DNA from: an uncultured Akkermansia sp.
GTDB taxonomy: Bacteria; Verrucomicrobiota; Verrucomicrobiia; Verrucomicrobiales; Akkermansiaceae
Length of the DNA: 50,375 nt
Direction of reading: 5' to 3'
NCBI GenBank assembly: GCA_904501975.1
Contig: CAJGCZ010000012.1
Span: 1 to 50,375, forward strand
Under the pieces are notes generated by a model, which made no database searches, was not told the origin of the DNA, and saw only the letters and a list, made by a program, of their open reading frames with translations. The position numbers were made by a program, and so were the translations under genes. Of the stretch, positions 37,126 through 45,238 are shown piece after piece. Numbering within the stretch: position 1 is the stretch's first letter; each line of letters opens with the position of its first letter.

Positions 37126-38691
37126 TCATTCTTCCGAGTCGTCGGAATCCTCCAAATTCAGGCGTTTGTTGGGGGAGATACCCATTTGGCGGAGGTCATC
37201 CAACTGTTTGGCATAGTTGCCGCGGCCACGGAAGAGCTGATTGAATGCCTGCGTATAGGCCAGGTGAGCTTGGTCGATTCCCTTGCCGACGCGCTCTAAG
37301 CTCTCCTGCACCGAGGCCAGCTTGTCGTAAAGCTTGGAAGCACGGGAGAAGATAGCCTCCACGTTCTGCGTTTGGCGCTCCTTTTGCCACAAATTGTGTG
37401 CCAGCTGGAGCGACATCAACAAATTAGTGGGGCTGATGAGCACAATCTTTTTGCGATACGCATCCAGTTGCAGGGAGGAATCCTCCTGCACAGCCGCCAT
37501 GTACGATGCTTCATTGGGCATGAACATGAGCACGTAGCTGATGGTTCCCTTAACCGTATCAGCATAATCTTTGGCGGCCAATTCATCTATATGCTTGCGC
37601 ACGGAACTCACGTGAGCAGCAATGTACTTGCGGCGCTCCTCCTCGCTCTTGGCCCCGGTGTATTGAGCATAGGCCGTGAGCGATACCTTAGAATCCACCA
37701 CAACGCAGCGCTTATCGGGGAAGCGAATGACAACATCCGGGCGCACATCCTTGCCGTCCTCGGTCTTGTGGTTCTCCTGCAAGTAATATTCCTCGCCCTT
37801 GCGCAACCCGGATTCCTCCAGCATGCGCTCCAAAATAAGCTCACCCCAGTCGCCCTGTTTTTTGGTATCACCGCGCAGAGCCAGCGTAAGGTTCTCTGCA
37901 TCCTTGCCCAAACTTTCCGTCTTTTCCATCATGGCTTTAATGGCCGCCTCTAACGAGGCCTTGTTACCGGCAGCCGTTTCATTGGTGGACTTAACGGCCT
38001 GGCCCAAGCTATCGAGCTGCATGCGCAAGGGTTTCAGCAACGCATCCATGCTCTCCTTGTTGGTGTCTTTGAGCTTGCCGGCATTCTGCTCCATGATTTC
38101 GCCGGCGAGATTGCGGAACTGGGCAAAGTGCTTTTCTTGCATTTCCTGCATTTTTTCAGCCAAAGCCTCGCGGTGCTCCTGCTCTTTTTTCAGGGCTGTT
38201 TTTTGCTCAGCCAAATCGGCAAGAGCCGCGGTCAACTCACGGCGGGCAGATTCGTATTCCCCCTGCAATTTGGCAAGGCGAGCGGATTCTTTATCACTTT
38301 GCTCTTGTTCTTTGCGGAGTGCCGTTTTTTGTTGAGCCAGTTCGGCCAGCGCGGTAGTCAACTCTCGGCGTGTGGATTCGTGTTCGGCTTGCAGAGCCGC
38401 GAGGCGCTCGCTCACTTCCGTGCGGCGAATCACCTCATTATCCAAGGCGGTTTTGCTGCGGATGCTTTCTTGTGTGGCCTCGTTCGTGGTCGCTTGCAGG
38501 CCGGCATTCTCGCTTTGTAATTGCTGAATACGCTGAGCATCGTCCTGCTTTTGCTGATGCAATAGCTGCATTTCCAGACGTGTGCGCTCGGCTTCCAAAT
38601 GAACTTGCGCAGCCTTGCGAGCTGCCAATAGCATGCTCACCACATAACCCAGCGCACAGCCAACTATCAGAAATAAGATAGAAATAGTCAT
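37126..38691 (-). CDS. rmuC: DNA recombination protein RmuC
   Basis: A 521-residue protein of the RmuC family, linked to limiting rearrangements at inverted repeats. An N-terminal membrane helix (about 2-22) is followed by a long coiled coil (about 25-240, with tandem LAQQKTALRKEQE / LAEQKTALKKEQE segments). The C-terminal nuclease-like domain starts about 260 and includes GDWGELILERMLEESGL, DVVIRFPDKRCVVVDSKVSL (a PD-(D/E)XK-like DSK) and FMPNEASYMAA. The length and order are normal. Its stop lies three bases from a large inverted-repeat block, a notable pairing for a protein of this family but probably a coincidence. Confidence 0.92.
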   Translation of the reverse strand: MTISILFLIVGCALGYVVSMLLAARKAAQVHLEAERTRLEMQLLHQQKQDDAQRIQQLQSENAGLQATTNEATQESIRSKTALDNEVIRRTEVSERLAALQAEHESTRRELTTALAELAQQKTALRKEQEQSDKESARLAKLQGEYESARRELTAALADLAEQKTALKKEQEHREALAEKMQEMQEKHFAQFRNLAGEIMEQNAGKLKDTNKESMDALLKPLRMQLDSLGQAVKSTNETAAGNKASLEAAIKAMMEKTESLGKDAENLTLALRGDTKKQGDWGELILERMLEESGLRKGEEYYLQENHKTEDGKDVRPDVVIRFPDKRCVVVDSKVSLTAYAQYTGAKSEEERRKYIAAHVSSVRKHIDELAAKDYADTVKGTISYVLMFMPNEASYMAAVQEDSSLQLDAYRKKIVLISPTNLLMSLQLAHNLWQKERQTQNVEAIFSRASKLYDKLASVQESLERVGKGIDQAHLAYTQAFNQLFRGRGNYAKQLDDLRQMGISPNKRLNLEDSDDSEE

Positions 38692-38849
38692 AAGTAAAGG
38701 TAGAAGGTAGGATTGTAAAGGTTGTTTTTTTGATGCGGAAACTTACCGCCCGAGCCCAATGCGCGGGGCATGAGCACCGCGGCCTGCGATTCACCACCAC
38801 GGCAACCGCAGGGAGCGAAACTTTTTAAGTACCCCCGGTAAATTACACA

Positions 38850-39419
38850 TCACTTCTTTCCCTCTTGGGCACCGGCTGCTTTCAGCAATTCGATGCACTC
38901 GGAATTGAAGGTGCGGGTAAGAACAGAAAGGCCACTGCGATCTACAGCGTTCACATCCACTCCGGCATCGATGAGCAACTTAACCAAGGCGGGATTATTG
39001 CGAGAGACGGCGTAGTGCAGCGCATTCTGCCAAGAGTTGTCCGTGGCGCGCAGATTGACGCCATGCTTAATAAGCACCTCTGCGCATTTAACCACTTCTT
39101 CTTTATCGGTGCCGTTCAAAATCATAATCATGAGCGTATTGCGCCCACCGCCATCGGTACCGTTGGCAGACATGCCGGCCTCCAAATAGAGTTGCAGCAC
39201 CTCACTCTTGCAGCTACCGGTCAGCAGGGTTAAAAAGGCTCGCGGAGAGAACTCCAAGCCAAGCTCCTTGAGCTTGGCAAGAGCATTTTTGCGCACGGTA
39301 GGGTCTACCTGCTGCTGTTTCTTGGCCGGTTTAGAGGAATCATCTCCGCAGGAGGTCACGACAAGCGGTGCAGCCACCGCCAAGAAAAGTGTTGTAACAA
39401 GAGAGAGTGAGGTTTTCAT
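38850..39419 (-). CDS. Ankyrin-repeat lipoprotein
   Basis: A 189-residue exported lipoprotein: signal peptide MKTSLSLVTTLFLAVAAP and lipobox VTSC, then a Lys/Gln-rich linker and ankyrin-like repeats (about 75-185) with RNTLMIMILNGTDKEEVV, QNALHYAVSRNNPALVKLLI and GVDVNAVDRSGLSVL. Ankyrin repeats usually bind other proteins, here in the periplasm. A perfect promoter at 39442-39469 gives a 15-nt leader and fixes this start, since the longer frame runs through it. It is a distant relative in plan to the cytoplasmic ankyrin protein at 44531. Confidence 0.8.
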   Translation of the reverse strand: MKTSLSLVTTLFLAVAAPLVVTSCGDDSSKPAKKQQQVDPTVRKNALAKLKELGLEFSPRAFLTLLTGSCKSEVLQLYLEAGMSANGTDGGGRNTLMIMILNGTDKEEVVKCAEVLIKHGVNLRATDNSWQNALHYAVSRNNPALVKLLIDAGVDVNAVDRSGLSVLTRTFNSECIELLKAAGAQEGKK

Positions 39420-39441
39420 CAGATGCGCATGTGTTGCAGGC

Positions 39442-39469
39442 ATTATACGGCATCTTGGAGTATTGTCAA
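39442..39469 (-). promoter_or_regulatory. Consensus promoter of the ankyrin lipoprotein gene
   Basis: TTGACA (39464-39469), 16 bp and TATAAT (39442-39447), a perfect match to the housekeeping consensus in both boxes. It lies 2 bp from the T-run of the upstream gene's terminator. Confidence 0.8.
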
Positions 39470-39470
39470 A

Positions 39471-39503
39471 CAAAAACGCAACCGTGCTCATCACACGGTT
39501 GCG
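39471..39503 (-). terminator. Intrinsic terminator after the 39531-40115 gene
   Basis: On the minus strand CGCAACCGTG, a 7-nt loop and CACGGTTGCG are followed by TTTTTGTTTG. Confidence 0.9.
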
Positions 39504-39530
39504 CAGAAAGTTTAGCGTATTCGGACGAAA

Positions 39531-40115
39531 TTACTTGCGACGCACGATAACGGTACCACCGATTTCGCGGATTTCGTCATCATTATCGTCGTTACCCTGC
39601 TCTGTCATGGTGAACAGGTTTGTGCGGAAGTCGATGTTAAGAACTACGACGCCGCGAAGGTCAACATTGTTGTCGCCATTCTCATCATCAGCCTGAGCCT
39701 GGTTGAAGTAGTCTACGAGGGTCTGGTTAGACTCTGCGGACTGAACGGTTGAAATGGTAAGAGTAGCCAAGGTGGGCACGCCCTTCTCATCGTAATGGCA
39801 GGAGTACTGGAAGGTTGCAGGCAAACCACCCTTGGAGCCCACGTTCACAGAACCCGTCATACCGGCGATATTTTCCTGAATAACATTGCCATCGGCATCC
39901 TTAATCTTTTCAATCGTGTTATATCCCTCGTAGGCGCGATCAGGTACAACAAAAAGGGTACCGCCCAGACCATTACCGAGCATAAAATACTTGGAACCAC
40001 GCAGGAACTCACCGGCGGTAATCTTGGTCGGGTCAGTATCATTACCACCACCGCAGGAAGGAAGGAGAACCATTGTAGTTACAGCGGCTAACAGAACAGC
40101 GAAAAACTTTTTCAT
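39531..40115 (-). CDS. Hypothetical lipoprotein
   Basis: A 194-residue exported protein with signal peptide MKKFFAVLLAAVTTMV and lipobox LPSC, then Gly/Asp-rich sequence. I do not recognise the family. The body looks like beta structure (GSKYFMLGNGLGGTLFVV, ATFQYSCHYDE, GVVVLNIDFRTNLFTMTEQ, IGGTVIVRRK) with an acidic insertion ADDENGDNNVD that could bind calcium. The gene is a single unit with its own terminator. TTGACT and TAGACT boxes lie about 35 nt before the start, with no Shine-Dalgarno. Confidence 0.7.
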   Translation of the reverse strand: MKKFFAVLLAAVTTMVLLPSCGGGNDTDPTKITAGEFLRGSKYFMLGNGLGGTLFVVPDRAYEGYNTIEKIKDADGNVIQENIAGMTGSVNVGSKGGLPATFQYSCHYDEKGVPTLATLTISTVQSAESNQTLVDYFNQAQADDENGDNNVDLRGVVVLNIDFRTNLFTMTEQGNDDNDDEIREIGGTVIVRRK

Positions 40116-40251
40116 GTTTTATGAGAAGGTTAAAGTGAAGTATCGCTATTAGTCTAGCAATATGGCGCATGAAGTCAAGCTAAAATTTGGGCTTTTATTT
40201 CAATTTTTCATTTTTTTGAGTACACTCTGGCTTACCTGCTACAGAAAGCGA

Positions 40252-40287
40252 GGAGCGGCGGTCAGCCCCTAGGCCAACCGCCGCTCC
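40252..40287 (-). terminator. Terminator after the M42 peptidase gene
   Basis: GGAGCGGCGGT pairs with ACCGCCGCTCC around a 13-14 nt loop. On the minus strand it is followed by TCGCTTTCTG. It lies 24 bp past the stop. Confidence 0.7.
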
Positions 40288-40311
40288 GCTTAACACGCTG
40301 TAAGGCGCTGT

Positions 40312-41397
40312 TTAAGCCAATTTATGGCGAAAATCATCCTTCACATCCAGCGCAGCAATAAAGGCTGTAAGGAGCTCAATGATGTTCTTGACGTCGTCCA
40401 TATCCGCCGTTTCTACCGGGCTGTGCATATAGCGCAGGGGCAAAGACAGATTGGTAGCCGGAACACCGGAGCGAGAGCGGAAGATTTGGTCCGTATTGGT
40501 GCCGGTGGTGCGGCCGGAGGTTTCGCGCTGCAAGGGGATATCTGCCTTATCTGCCACCAGCTCAATGCGGGCATTGAGGTTGGGATGGCAGGCGGGGCCA
40601 AAGCACAGGCAACCACCCTTACCAAGCTTGACATCGCCGTAGCGGGCGGTGTTCAGGCCGGGGCTGTCGGTGGCGTGCGTTACATCCAAGCAGATGGCGG
40701 CATCCGGCTGAATACGGTAGGTAAGCATAGCGGCACCAATGCAGCCTACTTCCTCTTGCACAGTGTTGGCAAACACGATATTCCAAGCAGGTTCAATACC
40801 CTTCTCTTTGAGGTTGCGGGCGGTTTCTGCCAAAATGAAGCCGCACAGGCGGTCATCGAGCGCACGGCATACCAAACGCTTGCCGTTGTTGAGCATCAGC
40901 GGGCCATCGCAATAGACACCGAGGTCACCCACGCGCAGGCCCAGGGCCTCCACTTCCTCACGGGAATCGCACCCGAAGTCTACATACAACTCCCAAAGCT
41001 TGGGGGCTTTCTCCAAATCCTCGCGAATATGAATGGCTGTATTGCCAATGATGCCGATTACCTCGCCATCCGTACCGAAGAAACGCAGGCGGCGGCCGCG
41101 AGCAATGGCTACATCGGAGCCACCGAGGCGCTCCACGTACACAAAGCCGTTCTCACCAATGTGGCGGATGGAGAAGCCGATTTCGTCGGCATGGGCATCC
41201 AACATAAGGGTGGGAGCATTCTTCTTGCTGCTCTTGAGCACTGCCCAAGTAGAGCCGTAAGCATCGCACTGCTGCTCATCGGTGAAGGGCTTAATATACT
41301 CCGCCCACAAGCGCTGGGCATCCATCTCCATACCCGTGGGGGACGGTGTATCGAGAATGGTGGAGAGGAACTCCATGGATTCGTCGGACATAATCAT
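40312..41397 (-). CDS. M42 family metallopeptidase
   Basis: A 361-residue cytoplasmic aminopeptidase of family M42 with two metal ions. Visible are DAHADEIGF (His69, Asp71), the ALDDRLCG block with a bridging Asp, QEEVGCIGA carrying the catalytic Glu pair, CLDVTHATD with an Asp ligand, and the C-terminal SLPLRYMHSPVE with a His ligand. The expected role is trimming peptides to amino acids. It starts 26 bp after purD and is probably in one operon with it. A second ATG two codons later is also possible. Confidence 0.9.
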   Translation of the reverse strand: MIMSDESMEFLSTILDTPSPTGMEMDAQRLWAEYIKPFTDEQQCDAYGSTWAVLKSSKKNAPTLMLDAHADEIGFSIRHIGENGFVYVERLGGSDVAIARGRRLRFFGTDGEVIGIIGNTAIHIREDLEKAPKLWELYVDFGCDSREEVEALGLRVGDLGVYCDGPLMLNNGKRLVCRALDDRLCGFILAETARNLKEKGIEPAWNIVFANTVQEEVGCIGAAMLTYRIQPDAAICLDVTHATDSPGLNTARYGDVKLGKGGCLCFGPACHPNLNARIELVADKADIPLQRETSGRTTGTNTDQIFRSRSGVPATNLSLPLRYMHSPVETADMDDVKNIIELLTAFIAALDVKDDFRHKLA

Positions 41398-41423
41398 AAC
41401 GGAACTATCGTAAAGTTGTGGGG

Positions 41424-42668
41424 TTACATGTTCTTGTAGGCAATATCGCTGCGGCGCTGAGAGCCGTCGAAATCCACCTTAGCAGCCTCGGCATGAGCAA
41501 GGGTGCGAGCGGCATCGAGCGTGGCTCCCTGAGCCACGATAGCCAAGACGCGACCACCGTTTGTTACCCAACCGGCCTCGGTCTTTTTGGTACCGCAGTG
41601 GAACACACGAGCTTGGCATTCCTCCAAACCGGAGATAACATCGCCACTGTGGGAAGAGGCAGGATACCCGGCACTGGCCAAAATGCAGCATACGCTCCAC
41701 CCTTCGTCAAAGCTGATAAGCTCCGGGGTAAACTCACCCTTAGCGCCGTTGAAGCAGAAGTTGGCCAAATCGCCACGCAGCAAAGGCATCACCGCCTCGC
41801 ACTCGGGGTCGCCGAATCGGCAATTGTATTCAATCACCTTCGGGCCCTGCGGGGTCAGCATCAAGCCAAAATACAGGAAGCCGCGGTAGGGGAGACCATC
41901 CTTCTGCAAACCCTGCACCGTGGGGGCCACAATGGTCTCTTCAATGGTCTTGATGAGGTCGGCATCTGCCAATTGGCGAGAGGCTACGGCACCCATACCG
42001 CCGGTGTTGGGGCCTTCGTCGCCATCCTGCAAGCGCTTGTAGTCGCGAGCAGGGCAAAGAATGAGGTAACGGTCGTCGCAAATGGCACCGAAGATGGAAA
42101 TCTCGGGACCGGTCAGGAATTCTTCCACCAGCAAGCGGCCCTCGCCAAAGCGCTTTTCAATAAATACCTCCTGCAAGAACTCTTCGGCAGAAGCGGCATC
42201 CGGGCACACAGCCACGCCCTTACCGGCAGCCAAGCCGTCAAACTTAAGCACCGTGGGGTACTGCCCGCCGATAGCAGCCACGGCAGACTCATAATCTGCA
42301 ACGGCCGTAGCCTTACCGGTGGGGATATTGTGGCGCACCAAGAAATCCTTGGCAAACTCCTTACTGGCCTCAAGCTGAGCACTCTGCTTCGTGGGGCCCC
42401 AGCAGGGAATGCCCGCAGCATGGCAGCGGTTAGCCAAGCCCTCGTCCTTAACGAGGTAGCTCTCCTCACCGGCCACACAAAGGTCGATACCGAGAGCGGT
42501 CATTTGTTCGATAAGGCCGTCCAAGCCATCAGCCTTAATGGCTGTAGCTGTTTGCAGGATGGCATCACTACCGGGGAATGTATAAATCTCAGGCTTGCAG
42601 GGACTTGCTGCCAAAGTTTCAACCAGCGCTTGCTCGCGCCCACCTTTACCGATTACTGCGATTTTCAT
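41424..42668 (-). CDS. purD: Phosphoribosylamine-glycine ligase
   Basis: A 414-residue ATP-grasp enzyme that joins glycine to phosphoribosylamine in purine synthesis. It opens with MKIAVIGKGGREQALV and has GEESYLVKDEGL, KEFAKDFLVRHNIPT, VLKFDGLAAGKGVAV (ATP-grasp Lys), EEFLTGPEISIFG, DEGPNTGGMGA and RFGDPECEAVMPLL. The length is normal. The -10 box ends 9 nt before the ATG and no Shine-Dalgarno is present, so the mRNA is probably nearly leaderless. The M42 peptidase follows in the operon. Confidence 0.95.
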   Translation of the reverse strand: MKIAVIGKGGREQALVETLAASPCKPEIYTFPGSDAILQTATAIKADGLDGLIEQMTALGIDLCVAGEESYLVKDEGLANRCHAAGIPCWGPTKQSAQLEASKEFAKDFLVRHNIPTGKATAVADYESAVAAIGGQYPTVLKFDGLAAGKGVAVCPDAASAEEFLQEVFIEKRFGEGRLLVEEFLTGPEISIFGAICDDRYLILCPARDYKRLQDGDEGPNTGGMGAVASRQLADADLIKTIEETIVAPTVQGLQKDGLPYRGFLYFGLMLTPQGPKVIEYNCRFGDPECEAVMPLLRGDLANFCFNGAKGEFTPELISFDEGWSVCCILASAGYPASSHSGDVISGLEECQARVFHCGTKKTEAGWVTNGGRVLAIVAQGATLDAARTLAHAEAAKVDFDGSQRRSDIAYKNM

Positions 42669-42677
42669 GCTAACCCC

Positions 42678-42706
42678 AGTGTATCATGTTGATAACGGAT
42701 TGGCAA
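42678..42706 (-). promoter_or_regulatory. Promoter of purD, nearly leaderless
   Basis: TTGCCA (42701-42706), 17 bp and TACACT (42678-42683). The -10 ends 9 nt before the ATG. Confidence 0.5.
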
Positions 42707-42743
42707 GACAGAACCACGCCCGCAACGGCGTTTTTCGCAAAGA

Positions 42744-44441
42744 TTAAAACGGGGCATCCGCCTTTTCACCGGCAAGGCGGAGTCGATTTTCGTAACACTC
42801 GCGGGCCACTTGCTCCTCGGTAGCGCCCAGCGTGCGGAGCGTATGGGAGGCCATACCGAGGGCCACTTCTTCCTCACCACTGAACACGGTTTCTGCACCT
42901 TGTTTACGCAGCAAGCGCGCGGTGCGAATATAGGTGGTATGCGCCATGACATTGATGGTGGGGTTAATCTCGCGGGCGCTTTCTGCAATATCATGCGAGG
43001 GAGCAGCCGCCGCGGTGATAATGATGGCGCGCGCCTGCTCTGCCCCGGCCATGCGCAAGATACTGCGGCGGCGGGCATCTCCGTGCAAGGCCGGAATCCC
43101 CTTCTCCATCAATTTATTCACCGTTTCTATATTCATTTCCAGCACGATTACCTCGAGGTCATACTTGCGGAGAATATCGGTCATGATGGCACCGCAAGGG
43201 CCATACCCCACCACAATAACACGGTGGCGGTCATCTGTGGGAGCCGGCACACTCCCCTGCACTTTGGGCTTACGCCCAATCTCCTTTTTCTCTAGGTGAT
43301 TTGCCAACACGGGGACAAATCGGTAGAGCACGGCATTTAGCGTAATGGTAATGATAGCCACGCCGGTAATCACATTAGCGGCGTATTCCGGCAGCATGTG
43401 GTATTGCGTGGCTACCAGTGTGGCCAAGATGAAGGAAAATTCACCGATTTGCGACAGAGCTCCCGCGGTTTTAAGAGCCATGCGCAGCGGTTTACCCAGC
43501 AGGGTAATCACAATCAGCGCCGCCACCGGTTTAATAAGGAACGCTACCACGCAGGTGCACAGCGTCAGCTCCCAGTAGTCCAGCATACCGCCTATATCAA
43601 ACCCCATACCCACCGATACAAAGAAGAGCACGGCAAAGGCATCGCGCATGGGCAAGGCATCACTTGCGGCGCGAGAGGCAAACTTGCTTTGTCCCACCAC
43701 CATGCCCGATAAAAAGGCACCGAACTCCATACTGGCATCAAAGCCCTTGGCGGCCAACACAGCAAAGCCTAAGGCAAACACCAACACGGCAAGGGTAAAC
43801 AGCTCGCCACTGGCACTTTTGGAAACATAGGTGAGCACCCGCTTCATGACCTTGCGCCCCAAAAAGGCAATACAAAGCACCAAAAGCCCCAATTTAACCG
43901 CTGCGCTTGCCATGGCCGGCACCAGCTCCTTGCCGCTGATAATGACAGGCAACAGCACGAGCATGAGAATGGTAAAGATATCTTCCACCACAAGCCAGCC
44001 CAATGCCGTATGGCCCGTGGGTGTTTGCAGTAGGCGGTTATCACTCAGCACGCGTGTCAACACAACGGTACTCGACACACAAATACACAAACCGAACATC
44101 AGGCTGCTGAGCCAGCCCGCTTCGCCCCCCACAAAATGGAACACCAACGCCCCGGCCCCTGCTGAGACGGCCATACACACCACTGCCCCCGGTACGGCCA
44201 CTTTCTGCACCTCCAACAGGTCTTTAACATGAAATTGCAACCCCACGCCAAACAAAAGCAAAATAACCCCCAAATGAGAAAACCCCTCCACAATATGACT
44301 ATCCACAGGGTCGCCCCACCACGGCTGTGCCGCCAGCATGCCGGCCACCAAATACCCGATTAAGGGAGACAGCTTCAGCTTATGCGCCAGTATTCCCAAA
44401 ACCAACGCTAACGTGAGACCGATAACAAGTGCGTGTTCCAT
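42744..44441 (-). CDS. Kef-type cation:proton antiporter with TrkA-N domain
   Basis: A 565-residue inner-membrane protein. The N-terminal part (about 1-385) has some twelve hydrophobic segments of the CPA2 family, with GYLVAGMLAAQPWWG, FGVGLQF and a PxGxTALGWLVVEDIF-type block holding an acidic residue. The C-terminal RCK/TrkA-N domain (about 408-525) has VIVVGYGPCGAIM (NAD-binding) and VLEMNIETVNKLMEKG. It should exchange potassium or sodium for protons and be gated by nucleotide. The closest named type is KefB/KefC/YbaL. No KefF/KefG partner is present. The divergent gene is the ankyrin protein at 44531. Confidence 0.88.
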   Translation of the reverse strand: MEHALVIGLTLALVLGILAHKLKLSPLIGYLVAGMLAAQPWWGDPVDSHIVEGFSHLGVILLLFGVGLQFHVKDLLEVQKVAVPGAVVCMAVSAGAGALVFHFVGGEAGWLSSLMFGLCICVSSTVVLTRVLSDNRLLQTPTGHTALGWLVVEDIFTILMLVLLPVIISGKELVPAMASAAVKLGLLVLCIAFLGRKVMKRVLTYVSKSASGELFTLAVLVFALGFAVLAAKGFDASMEFGAFLSGMVVGQSKFASRAASDALPMRDAFAVLFFVSVGMGFDIGGMLDYWELTLCTCVVAFLIKPVAALIVITLLGKPLRMALKTAGALSQIGEFSFILATLVATQYHMLPEYAANVITGVAIITITLNAVLYRFVPVLANHLEKKEIGRKPKVQGSVPAPTDDRHRVIVVGYGPCGAIMTDILRKYDLEVIVLEMNIETVNKLMEKGIPALHGDARRRSILRMAGAEQARAIIITAAAAPSHDIAESAREINPTINVMAHTTYIRTARLLRKQGAETVFSGEEEVALGMASHTLRTLGATEEQVARECYENRLRLAGEKADAPF

Positions 44442-44450
44442 AATAAGCCG

Positions 44451-44514
44451 CTCTTCACTTTACCATGTTAGCTCCGCCATGTGAAGAGAAAAAGCTCGCT
44501 TTTTCTCTATTTTT
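44451..44514 (+). promoter_or_regulatory. Attenuator-like leader of the ankyrin/Cys-His protein
   Basis: The hairpin AGAGAAAAAG-CTCG-CTTTTTCTCT (44485-44508) is followed by ATTTTTT, which looks like a full intrinsic terminator 16-22 nt before the ATG of the gene it precedes. Upstream CTCTTCAC (44451-44458) can pair with GTGAAGAG (44481-44488), which overlaps the terminator's 5' arm by four bases. The two structures are mutually exclusive, as in attenuation. A possible promoter CATAAT lies at 44439-44444, without a good -35. The hairpin could instead end a divergent or antisense RNA. Confidence 0.4.
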
Positions 44515-44530
44515 TCATTACAATGCCGCC

Positions 44531-45169
44531 ATGACCAATAAAGAGTGGAACAGCGTTACCGTTGAAGAAAACGAAAAGCCGCAAGTAAGCATGGAAGACC
44601 TGCGCGAACTGGCTGCTGATTTGGATCCGGATGATTTTGACGAGGATGTGCAAAACTTTTTGGAAGAGCTCATGAAGGCGGAAGACACCGAAGAGCTAAA
44701 AAAAGCAGCCACGCTGTTGTTGCAGGATGAAATCGATTTTTCTCCTGAATTGGCAGACATGGGTATTGAGCCGGATTTGGACCTCATTACCCTGCTGATT
44801 GCCTGTGGGGCAGATGTGAATGCCCACAATCCCTACGGCCAAAGCCCGCTCCACTTGGCTGCCCGTTACGGCTACACGCCCATTGCAGAAATGCTGCTGG
44901 CGGCGGGTGCCAAGGTCACCGTCTTGAGCCACGATGGTAAGTTCCCCGTCGATTTTGCGCAGAACGACGAGTTGAAAAAGGCCTTAGCCCTGCCGGACTT
45001 GTTTGAAGCCGAGCCGCCGATTTCGCCGGAGTTGGAGGCCCTCATGCGCGAAGCGGAGGGTGAGCACACTTGCTCTTGCGGGCACGACCACGAATGCGAA
45101 TGTGGTGGTGAGCACGAGTGCCATTGCGATGGCGACCACGAGTGCTCCTGTGGGCATAAACACGAATGA
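44531..45169 (+). CDS. Ankyrin-repeat protein with Cys/His-rich metal-binding tail
   Basis: A 212-residue cytoplasmic protein. The N-terminal part (about 1-80) is acidic and helical. The middle (about 80-150) holds ankyrin repeats with DLDLITLLIACGADVNAHN and QSPLHLAARYGYTPIAEMLLAAGA. The C-terminal tail (about 178-212) is made of repeated C-x-C-G/D and H-E-C units: HTCSCGHDHE, CECGGEHE, CHCDGDHE, CSCGHKHE. It contains many Cys and His but few other residues and should bind several zinc, copper or other metal ions. It has no membrane segment. The start at 44531 follows the terminator-like leader hairpin. The role is unknown, and metal storage or sensing is plausible. Confidence 0.75.
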   Translation: MTNKEWNSVTVEENEKPQVSMEDLRELAADLDPDDFDEDVQNFLEELMKAEDTEELKKAATLLLQDEIDFSPELADMGIEPDLDLITLLIACGADVNAHNPYGQSPLHLAARYGYTPIAEMLLAAGAKVTVLSHDGKFPVDFAQNDELKKALALPDLFEAEPPISPELEALMREAEGEHTCSCGHDHECECGGEHECHCDGDHECSCGHKHE

Positions 45170-45205
45170 GAAGTACGATTTTCGAATTTCGAGGTCGAAT
45201 TTTAG
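45170..45205. repeat. AAGTACGA-type repeat touching a stop codon
   Basis: GAAGTACGATTTTCGAATTTCGAGG-type sequence begins at the base after the stop codon of the ankyrin/Cys-His gene. It lies between two convergent genes. Confidence 0.6.
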
Positions 45206-45238
45206 GCTAGGTTCCCTGCCGGTCGCGGGTGCAGCATG

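Noticed and set aside
41418..42692. 424-codon frame opposite purD, and similar long frames opposite the M42 peptidase and fucosidase
   Set aside because: They mirror well-identified genes and show no domains of their own.
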